64,000 nucleotides of DNA, from positions 111,623,467 to 111,687,466 of the forward strand of contig OX328125.1 of assembly GCA_946811695.1 (NCBI GenBank), written 5' to 3'. The stretch comes from Gonocerus acuteangulatus. Its lineage: Eukaryota > Arthropoda > Insecta > Hemiptera > Coreidae. Made by a program: the position numbers and the translations under genes. Below the pieces are notes generated by a model, which saw only the letters and a list, made by a program, of their open reading frames with translations, ran no database searches and had not been told where the DNA came from. Position 1 is the stretch's first letter. Each line of letters starts with the position of its first letter. This document shows, in pieces, positions 55,456-64,000 of this stretch.

Positions 55456-55499
55456 CCTGGCTGAAGAAGATTGAGATGAATCCATCGAAATATTCCGGG
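55456..55499 (+). ncRNA. Hammerhead-like motif, third copy
   Basis: As the previous motif, but stem II has a mismatch (GATTGA against TCCATC). Confidence 0.4.
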
Positions 55500-55581
55500 A
55501 AGAAGTGAGGATGAGTACCACCGCTGGAGAAAAATTCCGTTCCATCTAAAAATACTATCCCAGCGACGAAAAATAACATCA

Positions 55582-55638
<57 letters not shown>

Positions 55639-55693
55639 CGCAGGTCAAAAAAATAGTACTCCTTTTTCTTATGCACTACTTTATTCTTGGCTT

Positions 55694-55735
55694 GCCCTAC
55701 ATGTTTCATAGCCTTCATGCCACCTCCTCAGGGGC
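55694..55735 (-). ncRNA. Hammerhead-like motif, GAAACATGTA family
   Basis: Minus strand: GCCC, CTGAGGA, stem II GTGGC-ATGAAG-GCTAT (two G-U pairs), GAAACATGTA, GGGC. Stem I is 4 bp. Confidence 0.55.
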
Positions 55736-55858
55736 CAATAAATACCCATGTGTGGTCCACTCGCCACTCATATTAATATTAATATTAATTAGTTTTAATA
55801 TTGGTGGCGAGTGGACCACACATGGGGATTTAATGGCCCCTGAGGAGGTGGCATGAAG
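55713..55858. repeat. Palindrome of two PLE ends
   Basis: CTTCATGCCACCTCCTCAGG to GGTCCACTCGCCA is mirrored by TGGCGAGTGGACCACACATG to CTGAGGAGGTGGCATGAAG around a TTAATATTAA-rich centre. The right arm is cut before the second half of the hammerhead core. The same terminus occurs singly at 57410-57490. Confidence 0.85.
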
Positions 55859-55870
55859 GCAACAATAAAT

Positions 55871-56929
55871 TATTACATACAAAAAAATAAACAAAAATAA
55901 AAATTCGCTAATTGTTTTTTGGATCCCAATACTTGTGGAAAAGAATGCCATCAGTCCAAATACGTGGCATTCATAATTAATTTACTTTATTATTAAGTAT
56001 CACCGGGAATTTTTATTCACTATTTAAAGAACTATTTGAATGAGTGAATAATTCACGAGAGATGGAAATAAGACCGACGATGATTGAGAATTATCAATGA
56101 GAAAAGAGAAAAAAGTCTTCAGAAAATCTTCCTGCTGATTAGGAGAGGAAAGTTATCAGGATTGGCTAATTCTTAAGGTAATTACACCCCTTGGAAAGAA
56201 TCCAGCTGAGAATTAACTAATCTATTTAAATAACTGGATTTATATCGGAGAGAGTTGGGCGAGGAAGCCAGCTGTAGAGTTGGGCGAGGAAGCCAGCTGT
56301 AGACTTGGTGAAATACCAACTAGTTGGCAATTCAGCCACAGTTTGAATCCATTAGCTTAAATTAAGTGAAAATCTCGTTAATTTACCCATTTTCCTTCCA
56401 TCTCCGCCATAATTAGGACGACATTAAATTCATTTATTTTCCATTCCTCTTTCAAATTGAAAATTGTTTTCATTTTATTTTTTCCCCTTTAATATTCTCC
56501 TTTGACTTTATAATTTATTTCTTTTTTCTTTTCGAATTCGTTTGAGGATGAACTTGAAGTTCGCCGTCCGACTCCACAGAACTCAGAAAAGAATTATTTA
56601 ATTAAAATAATAATTTCTCATTCTGTGTTCATAAGGGACTACTTCATTTAATATATTTCTACAGGGATCGAAAATAATTGTTAACTGTTATTTTGAAAAA
56701 GTAAATGTTTTAAAATCTACTTTTTGGTTTTAAACGTTTTATACAAAGTTATGTTTTAAGTGTCATTTTTAACATAAAAAATAATATTTTTAAAGTAATT
56801 GGTATTAAAATACTTAATAGCAAAAATTTTTAAGGAATATATTAAAAATATATTATATTAAATATAAATATAGGTATATTATAGGTTGTTATCAACAAAT
56901 ATATTTCAGTGAATAAACAAAAATAAATG
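55871..56929. other. No gene recognised
   Basis: AT-rich; a 26-bp direct duplication (AGAGTTGGGCGAGGAAGCCA...) lies at 56250-56302. Nothing else identified. Confidence 0.4.
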
Positions 56930-57592
56930 TTTAAACATAAGACATTTATTTTTAAGAATTAATTACATTTCAATAATAATTTTATCTTGTAATTTATATT
57001 ATATCTATAATGATTTAATATATACTTTAGGCTTAAAAAGGCTCTTTCAACACTTTTATTTATTTATTTATTGAGACACTTTGCAGCTTTGCCGACAAGA
57101 GCTTTACATATGGATATTATTTACATTGATAGCTAATAGATCATCTTAAATGTTTTTACAGAAATAGACTATAAATATACTTTAACATACACAGTAAAGA
57201 GCTCATATTTATAATTAATTTAACGATTTACCTATTTACAATATTAACGCAAGGTTATATTTCATATACATAATTAAGTTAACAAGTTTAATATTTACAA
57301 CGTTAAACTAAACTACATACTTTTAATTAACAAACTTCTTAACTTAAACTTAACTTTAAAAAAAAAAAAAAAAAAAAAAAAAACAGTATATATATATATA
57401 TGGTCATAGTATGGGTGGCGAGCTGACCACACATAGGGCTTTAGTGGCCCCTGAGGAGGTGGCATAAGGCCACGAAACATGTAGGGCGTATCAAAAATAA
57501 AATAGTGCAAGAATCTGGAGTACTATTATTTGGACCTTTGCCATATTTATGAAAATAAATAAATGTACATAAATAAAGGTCACAAATCATGG

Positions 57593-57636
<44 letters not shown>

Positions 57637-57840
57637 GGGTACATATACACTCACTAGAGATGCTGGGCTGGGGGTGTAGGATAATTGCTAGTTAATATAG
57701 GTATGGAAGTGTGGATTTTCTTTCTTGTCAGTATTCCAGGTATTGTTAACCAACGATACCCTAAAATTCTTGATTAAAATATTGTAAACTTTTATTTTCA
57801 TGTACCTAATTTTAGAAGGTTCTAAATAACTTACACCCTT
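56930..57840 (+). repeat. Paralogue of 50220-50780 with a nested insertion
   Basis: The shared segment is interrupted at about 57050-57655. The insertion contains a reversed LINE-type tail (TATTTATTTATTGAGACACT; CGACAAGAGC), an A-run, TA tracts and a PLE terminus with a hammerhead-like motif. Homology resumes at GCTGGGCTGGGGGTGTAGG. Confidence 0.7.
57447..57487 (+). ncRNA. Hammerhead ribozyme-like motif with consensus core
   Basis: GCCC, CTGAGGA, stem II GTGGC-ATAAG-GCCAC, GAAACATGTA, GGGC. All core positions fit; cleavage would follow GTA. Stem I is 4 bp and perfect; ACATGT could form an intermolecular stem III. Confidence 0.65.
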
Positions 57841-58132
57841 AAAACTTTTAAATATTTTTTTTTAACAATTATATCTTAACTTATAAAATAACTGTTTTGA
57901 TCCCTGTATTTTTATACATTTGGTTTTTAAGGATCCAATGTTACCTCCATAATGACCGGAAATTCCATTCGAACCTACACGGCCATCCTAACTCCTTAAT
58001 AAACTCTCTATACTCCCAGCACATTCCTCACAACCACATTCACCGACTGAAACGCAAGTCCTCAAGAGACTAGAAGATGTATTTTCGATCAAATAAAAAC
58101 CACATCCGTCTAGTGAGTGCTACAACTGTGTA

Positions 58133-58375
58133 ACATCCTACCTCATGTACATTCATGTCAATGTAACCTTTCAATAATGCCTCATGTACATTCATGTCAA
58201 TGTAACCTTTCAATAATACCTCATGTACATTCATGTCAATGTAACCTTTCAATAATACCTCATGTACATTCATGTCAATGTAACCTTTCAATAATACCTC
58301 ATGTACATTCATGTCAATGTAACCTTTCAATAATACCTCATGTACATTCATGTCAATGTAACCATTCAATAATTT
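58133..58375. repeat. 39-bp minisatellite, 6 units
   Basis: CCTCATGTACATTCATGTCA recurs at 58141, 58180, 58219, 58258, 58297 and 58336. Both strands stay open because 39 is a multiple of 3; neither ORF is supported as a gene. Confidence 0.95.
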
Positions 58376-59197
58376 ACTAGAAATGTATTTTATACATTGT
58401 TGTAAATTCAAAATATATAAATATACATGTAAATACAGTGTACTTTACATTTCTTTATTATGTATAAATAAATATAAAGTCCGTTTTCACCAAATGTTTA
58501 ATAAAAATTATTATTAAAGCAAATTTTTAAAATCTGCAGCTTAATCTTTATTAAATCTAACCCATTAAACATAAATATAAAAAAATCTTAGCGCGGTACC
58601 GTTCTTGTCCCTAGTCTTATTTGGAAAGATTAAAATAAAAACAGTCATTATTTTGGTTCGACCTTTCTTGAAATGGTTTTATGGCCTTACCTGGTAGGGT
58701 CGGCCAGCTCCCACAATCCAGTTCTAGAGATACTTATTTCAGAGTTAAATGCATTTAAAAATATCAAAATGTTTCACATTTTCTTTTTTCTTCTACTATA
58801 GTACTAATTATACAAATAAATACAATTTAAAACAACAAAAAAAATACACCAACTGCATAAAGGCAGTTGAAAATATTCGCAAGGCGTCTTCGAATCTCTC
58901 TCTCTCTTGGAAAGCTATATTTCTAACAATATTTTTTTTCTTATTTTTCTTGTCCTATTTTATTGTCAAATACATTCTCCTACTATAAGAAATTAAAAAA
59001 TAACAAGAAATAAAAACAGCCAAAAAGAACCGTTCCAATAAACGAAATCAATTACTTCAAAGTTTTAAGCACTTCTTTCTCCGATTGACATCGCCTAATC
59101 GAAAATTGCTTCAGAACATTTTTTGTAAAACATTTAGCAAGCTTTCGAATGATTACCTTCCCCTTACCACGATTTCCAAACCGTTTTTGAGATATTA
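58376..59197. repeat. Degenerate repeat of the 25.6-28 kb family
   Basis: The right part (TTCTCCGATTGACATCGCCT, AGCAAGCTTTCGAATGATTA, CACGATTTCC) parallels 27315-27480. The left part has no recognised feature except GCGCGGTACCGTTCTTGTCC near 58591, shared with 25075-25105. Confidence 0.55.
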
Positions 59198-59547
59198 GGG
59201 GGCGAGGTTAGCTCAGTGGTAGAGCACTGGCCTAATATGGTGGAGGTCCTGAGTTCAAATCCCGAGCAAGCACTTAAGATTTTTTCTTCTATTGTCTTCG
59301 TTCAAGCGTTGAATTCGGCTTCCCTGACCGTCCCTAGGCCAACCCAGCCTTTAATTAATTTAATAATGGGTACCTTGGGTGCTAATGACTCTAGCAGTCG
59401 AAGCAGCCAAGGGGAAAATCAGGCGGCCGGAGCATAGTACTGACCACACTATCTCCCTCGTGTGCCGTATGGTCATGAATCAGATACCTCTATAGCTTTT
59501 GCTCCTCATGGTCCTCGTGGCCTGTTACGGGACTCATTTTTTTTTTC
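59198..59547 (+). mobile_element. Full-length tRNA-derived SINE with target duplication
   Basis: Flanked by GAGATATTA (59189-59197; 59548-59556), within a repeat where it interrupts TTTTTGAGATATTA. The head reads GGGGGCGAGGTTAGCTCAGT, with an A box (TTAGCTCAGTGG) and B box (GAGTTCAAATCCC). The putative anticodon loop CTAATAT suggests a tRNA-Ile(AAT)-like ancestor. The body includes CTTCCCTGACCGTCCCTAGG and CACTATCTCCCTCGTGTGCC, ending in a T-rich tail. A 73-codon ORF across it is incidental. Confidence 0.85.
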
Positions 59548-59556
59548 GAGATATTA

Positions 59557-60727
59557 AGGAAAATATATGAAGTTTCCAAAATGTTTCATGTATATTAATA
59601 AAATATTTTATTCTAATCCTTCCATAATTCCAAACCTAACCAAAATGTAAACATCTTTGTGTAAGGGACTGATTAGCAAGGACGGGATTTAGAGGTATAG
59701 ACAATGGGGAAATATTTTAGAGAAGCGGAAATTCCTTTTCAAAACTATAATTTACACAGAGGATACAAACATAAATATCATAAACCATTGCTACGATGAG
59801 AGAAAAGGTTGAGTGAGAGAGACAGATAGGTAGAGTTATCAAATATGATCATTTGGGGAGATTATAGAGAATTTGGAACTGGCCTACCTCTGAACAGCAT
59901 CTGGGCCGAAGTCTCAGGAACGGATGCAAACTCTCCCCGCTCGGAGGTAAGCCAGCTCTTTTTAAACCCTTTGTACCCCACTCCTGCTTTTGCAGGTGAT
60001 TGAACTAGAAACTCTTGTCAGGTCTTAGATCTTCCAGGAATCTTACGAATCAGCCACGTGCAGTGCCAACATCCCAGACGCAACGTTTGCGGATTCGTGG
60101 TTCTCACATCTCTAGAGATGGACAGCCAACCTTTTCTCTCATCCTTATTCACTTAACAAGGCCAAAGGGAAAACGGGGCCTTACATTTGTTTTAAAATTT
60201 ATTTAAATTTATTAAGATCCGTTAAAATTATTATTTTGCTCCATTCCATGTACAATCGGAGCCACTGATACCCATTAGATTGGAGGAGAGTGGTTTCTTC
60301 CCGTTAAATACTAACGAAGATTAACAGCTGATCTCTTCTTGGAGATAATGAAGCAATCTCTCCCAGGCCGAGGTTGGAGGGATGTTTCATTGTTAGTTGA
60401 CACAACAACATCTTTTAATGGAATTTACAACTCTTAGTTCATTTTACTTTCAAAGTTCCTTTCATGTTTTGTTTACAAACGAATAATATGAGAGAGAAAC
60501 TTACACTGCTTATAACTGAATAGAAAAAATCGTCGTGACCATTCAAAAGCTTACTAAATTCTCTACAAAAACATATTCGGCCAATTTTATCCAGATTTAG
60601 TTACAAACTCTGAAAGGGGGCATAATGAGTTATCCACACAATTTCTTATTCATCTCGAAAAGAGGATTGACAAGTTTCTCTATAAAACCCTGTAACTAAT
60701 TCCACTGATTTAACATGAAGATTAGAT
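59557..60727. other. No gene recognised
   Basis: The first about 90 bp continue the interrupted repeat. 59900-60200 is less AT-rich but gives only a 63-codon ORF with no recognisable domain. Confidence 0.4.
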
Positions 60728-61100
60728 AGTTAGCCGTCGAGGTGATAATTAAAGATGGAATACTATTAGCTACTATAGTTTTCATTGGTATGTAGTTTCT
60801 TATTTCTTTGTAAAATCAATTAATGTTACTAATTACTATTAAAATCAATTATTGTACCTATTTACTTATATAAACTTCAGTAAAATAGCCACCTTTTTTC
60901 CTATTTTTTCTGTTATGCTTCTATTGATTTTCATTCTACTCATTCTAAGAATTTAAGACGAAATTGTTCTTTTATAATAAGTTAATTATCTTTATAGTTC
61001 TCACACAATTATCTTATCACAATTATAAACTTTTTTTTGTTTCTCATTTTAGCTGACGAAGGCTACCAATGGGTAGCCGAAACGTCCAAAATATAGATTT
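60728..61100 (+). mobile_element. PLE-type terminal region
   Basis: TAGTTAGCCGTCGAGGTGAT at the left and GCTGACGAAGGCTACC with GTAGCCGAAACGTCC at the right resemble 24290-24335 and 21345-21385. No coding sequence. Confidence 0.45.
61050..61090 (+). ncRNA. Hammerhead-like motif
   Basis: CTGACGA core, 7-bp stem II GGCTACC-AATG-GGTAGCC, GAAACGTC; stem I is imperfect (TTTTAG against CAAAAT, one mismatch). ACGT is self-complementary. Confidence 0.55.
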
Positions 61101-61295
61101 TTTTAACAAAAATCATGTTGAGGTTTTTTAGCCGAATCCCAACCATTCCATCTTTACTTTCCACTGATTTAGTTTCCAACGATTTTACCTCATAACCTAT
61201 GAAAATTTATTTATTGAAATTTTAACGTTCATTATTATTAACTACGAATTTATGAAAATTTGACAGTTTTGATGGTACGGTAATCACGTCGGTTA

Positions 61296-61309
61296 GTTGC
61301 CATAGCAAC
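61296..61309. promoter_or_regulatory. X-box-like palindrome (RFX consensus)
   Basis: GTTGCCATAGCAAC fits the RFX-family X-box consensus in both half-sites. There is no nearby ciliary or other host gene, and the site may simply be part of a repeat, so function is speculative. Confidence 0.3.
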
Positions 61310-62007
61310 GGAACCCTCGTTTACCATCGTCCGGACGTAGCCCAACCGTTACAGTTTTAGCGTCACACTAGGCCATGTCAAAAAACATGGGAAGAGTCTA
61401 GTTTCGCTTGAGAGAGCAGTTAGGCTGAAAAAGAAATCGTAGAACAAGATTAGCATTCTAGGAAATGCAGATGAGTGTGAACGCAGAACCAGCAAAAATG
61501 AGAGAGGAATGGAAAAAGAGGCTGACAAATTTTACGCTCAACGCCTGACAGAATAGCCAAATGCTATTCCAGCAAGATTGTGCTGTCGCGCAAAATAGCA
61601 TAGCTCCTCTATTCACGGCGCTAAAATCTTCCTCAGGCTGGAAACCAGTGCTTCCCTACTTTTACTGCTTGTGGTGGTATTGATATAACACGAAATATAT
61701 ATTTTAAAAGTATTTAACTAGAGTTTAGGTTTTTACTTTATATTTTTGTACTCTGAATTATTCATTTTTATCATAATATTTTACTGAAATACAATGAATT
61801 TTTATTTCCTACTGGTGTTTTCACTTCATTTAAGATTTGCTAAACGATGTTTAAGGTGAAATTAAATTATTCATTGGCAAGCTGAACACCCTTTTTATAT
61901 TTGAACAATAGTAAAAAATTTCGAGATGAATTATCACTTTAGAACTTTTTAATAATTGAGTCATGGGAATATAATGACAAATATAGGTTAAAATTTAAAT
62001 GTGATTT
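61310..62007. other. No gene recognised
   Basis: Mixed-composition then AT-rich DNA, without readable ORF. Confidence 0.4.
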
Positions 62008-62224
62008 ATTTTTTATTTATTTAAATTTGAACGTCCATTTATTATTAACTACGAATTTTAGGACGGGTTATCTATAGGTTACCACCCTTTTCTAGCCAGG
62101 ATAGGAGTGATGCCTTTTCTTTTTTCGAAAGAAAAGCCACCGCCCCTAGTGGGAATCGAACCCACGACCTTTGGCATGGAGTGTTAAGAGCTCACGCCTT
62201 AACCCTCACGGCTACCGGGTCTCC
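62008..62224 (-). mobile_element. tRNA-headed SINE with target duplication
   Basis: Exact 11-bp target duplication AAATGTGATTT (61997-62007; 62225-62235). On the minus strand the head is GGAGACCCGGTAGCCGTGAG with B-box GTGGGTTCGATTCCCAC. The body has GGGTGGTAACCTATAGATAA, and the tail GGACGTTCAAATTTAAATAA. Relative of 48175-48388. Confidence 0.88.
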
Positions 62225-62235
62225 AAATGTGATTT

Positions 62236-63301
62236 CTAAGCTTCAATAATGAATAACGTTTTTAAATAATGAATAAAATATTTTTCAATACGCAATGAAA
62301 ATCACTTTATTTCAGGAGTAGAAGCAGTTATTTAAGCTTAGAAATGTGATTTCTAAGCTTAAAATATGAAATAAAATTATCTAAATGAGTCTGAAACATT
62401 TTACGCTAATATTTAAAATCATATTGTGAGCTAGTCTACCTTGATCTGCAAAACGGCCCACTGTGAGAAGCTTAGAGTATGCGGAAGTGTTTCAGGCTCG
62501 CTTCAGTTTCTGCAACGGAATCCTGAGCTCCTGCCAGAATCTGGAATTCCCTCATAATACAGCTTAATATCCGTACTCTATTTGCTGCAAGACATTTCCG
62601 CGAAGAGTTGTTGCTCGGAACAATCAGTGAGGAAGCCTCATGTAAATCTGGCGAAATAGATTAAACACTGAACCTCGGCCAGTGAATTTTTCAAAAATCC
62701 CACAATACAGCAGGAAACTCCTGAGATGAATAACTTGTTGTAAAGAAGAATGCGACGTGAGCGTTAGAAGGAAGCCGACCTGATTCCCCGAAGGGGCCGT
62801 TTAATTTATTAACTATCCTGCTGGTAAGAAGGAAATCAACTCCCGGCGGAAAGCGCTTCCTTTGTGGGAAATGAGGAAGGAGAGGAAAAAGGGGAGGAAA
62901 GTCGCTTAATTAAATAAGGAACAGGCTCGAGAAAATAATTCCACGTCAGGAAAACTCTTGGAAAAGCCTTCTCCCTCTGGGCCCGACGTTCGATCCGGGC
63001 TCATCCTTAATATAATCATATTACAAATAATAAAAACACTCTTTATATTAGACAGAAGGGAATATTATGCCCCTCTAAAAGAAAATGGCACTTTTCCAAT
63101 TTCGTTTATTCCACCGGTCTGGGGAATATCATTATTCATTAGACACCATTCTATTTTTGTTTAGTTTTGATATATTAACATAGACATATGGTGGGGTTTC
63201 TCAGATAAATGGAGAATATTTTTACTAAGGGGTAAAAGGGGATAGTTCCACCCAGTAAAAAGTATTATTATTATTTATAAAAATATGTGTTTATTTATTT
63301 A
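62236..63301. other. Possibly low-copy DNA, no gene recognised
   Basis: 62420-62990 is less AT-rich than its surroundings and shares no repeat I can see in the window (for example GGCTCGCTTCAGTTTCTGCA). No ORF of note; could be unique flank or intron. Confidence 0.35.
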
Positions 63302-64000
63302 TTAATTTTGGGCATTAAGAAATTGCCTAACGCTTCTAGCTGTGTCGCGTAGTACTGCATGCTGAGATAATATTAAGTGTTCCTCTGACAATTTCAGATA
63401 TTTGGTGGCACTATCTGTTATATTCGGTATCAAACCATTGGTCGAAATAATAACTGCAGTAACCCTAGCGGAATCTAATTTATAGAGATCTTTTAACTCA
63501 ATGGCCAAGTCTTGATATTTTCGCAGCTTTTTGGCATAAGCTTTCCGGATATTTCAGGTATTTGGTGGGACTGCCTGTAGTATTCGGTATCAAACCATTG
63601 GTCGAAATGATAACTGGAGTAACTCTAGCGGAATCTAATTTATAGAGATCTTTTAACTCAATGGTTAAGTCTTGATATTTTCGCAGCTTTTCGGCATAAG
63701 CTTTCCGGATATTTCAGATATTTGGTGGCACTAACTGAAGTATTCGGTATCAAACCATTGGTCGAAATGATAACTGGAGTAACTCTAGCGGAATCTAATT
63801 TATAGAGATCTTTCAACTCAATGGCCAAGTCTTGATATTTTCGCAGCTTTTCGGCATAAGCTTTCCGGATATTTCAGGTATTTGGTGGGACTGCCTGTAG
63901 TATTCGGTATCAAACCATTGGTCGAAATGATAACTGCTATAACTCTAGCAGAATCTAATTTATAGAGATCTTTTAACTCAATGGCCAAGTCTTGATATTT
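63302..64000 (-). pseudogene. LINE-type ORF C-terminus, tandemly repeated in 160-bp units
   Basis: The minus strand reads LAIELKDLYKLDSARVTAVI, ISTNGLIPNITDSA and LILSQHAVLRDTARSVRQFL. It resembles the C-terminal tail found after the RT of some non-LTR retrotransposons (a YQDLA-ELKxLY ... VIG-G ... Q-AxLxxTxxxVRxFL pattern). CTTTCCGGATATTTCAG recurs at 63541, 63701 and 63861, so part of this coding end is tandemly repeated every 160 bp. As 160 is not a multiple of 3, the frame shifts at each unit and the array cannot encode a continuous protein. It continues past the window. Confidence 0.65.

Noticed and set aside
58117..58411. Repeat proteins on both strands at 58.1-58.4 kb
   Set aside because: Open frames on both strands result from a 39-bp unit without stops.
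59198..59270. Functional tRNA gene
   Set aside because: The A and B boxes are good, but the acceptor stem does not close well, and the sequence continues into a SINE body with flanking target duplication; a relative lies at 33.7-34.1 kb.

Overview
This window looks like repeat-rich, non-coding DNA from a large animal genome, most likely an arthropod. The lineage is inferred from the mix of elements: a Penelope-like retroelement (PLE), LINEs encoding RNase H, mariner/Tc1, hAT and piggyBac relics, Helitron-like elements, and tRNA- and 5S-derived SINEs. I see no convincing host protein-coding gene, no functional RNA gene and nothing bacterial. Nearly every open reading frame is a transposon fragment or a translated tandem repeat.

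Layout. 0-9 kb: a 72-bp minisatellite, two opposed LINE RNase H fragments, an uncharacterised repeat-type ORF, a 5S-headed SINE, a mariner relic, a 1-kb hAT MITE with an exact 8-bp target duplication, and a third LINE 3' end. 9-15 kb: a 132-bp array, a truncated PLE inside a duplicated unit, a 200-bp-arm palindrome, LINE pieces split by a Harbinger-like MITE, and a piggyBac remnant. 16-17 kb: a second hAT MITE copy whose SINE-derived loop has expanded to 12 x 49 bp. 17.3-21 kb: a PLE with a long open RT plus GIY-YIG frame, 42-bp inverted termini and a 13-bp target duplication, inserted in a Helitron-like repeat that also carries a 10 x 61 bp array; the unoccupied paralogue is at 47.5-48.5 kb. 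21.3-24.2 kb: a dead Tc1 element turned into a mirror-image structure with a tandemly multiplied 38-codon catalytic block, nested between inverted PLE ends. 25-35 kb: degenerate repeats, a Helitron-like element, a 185-bp and a 46-bp array, SINEs, and a second hAT MITE family with an 8-bp target duplication. 35.95-46.05 kb: one array of about 69 units of 146 bp with higher-order duplication. 46-64 kb: Helitron-like repeats, four SINEs with clear target duplications, a 32-bp hairpin array, further 39-bp arrays, several inverted PLE ends, and a 160-bp tandem of a LINE C-terminus that runs off the right edge.

Two themes join the parts. First, at least a dozen sites have the architecture of hammerhead ribozymes with very short self-complementary stem III; they lie at PLE ends, often as inverted pairs. 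Second, individual transposon copies repeatedly contain a segment that is single in a paralogue but tandemly amplified here (49, 61, 114, 146 and 160 bp units). SINEs with 5S and tRNA heads share a common body and tail, so they look modular. All assignments come from reading the sequence by eye; no database search was run.
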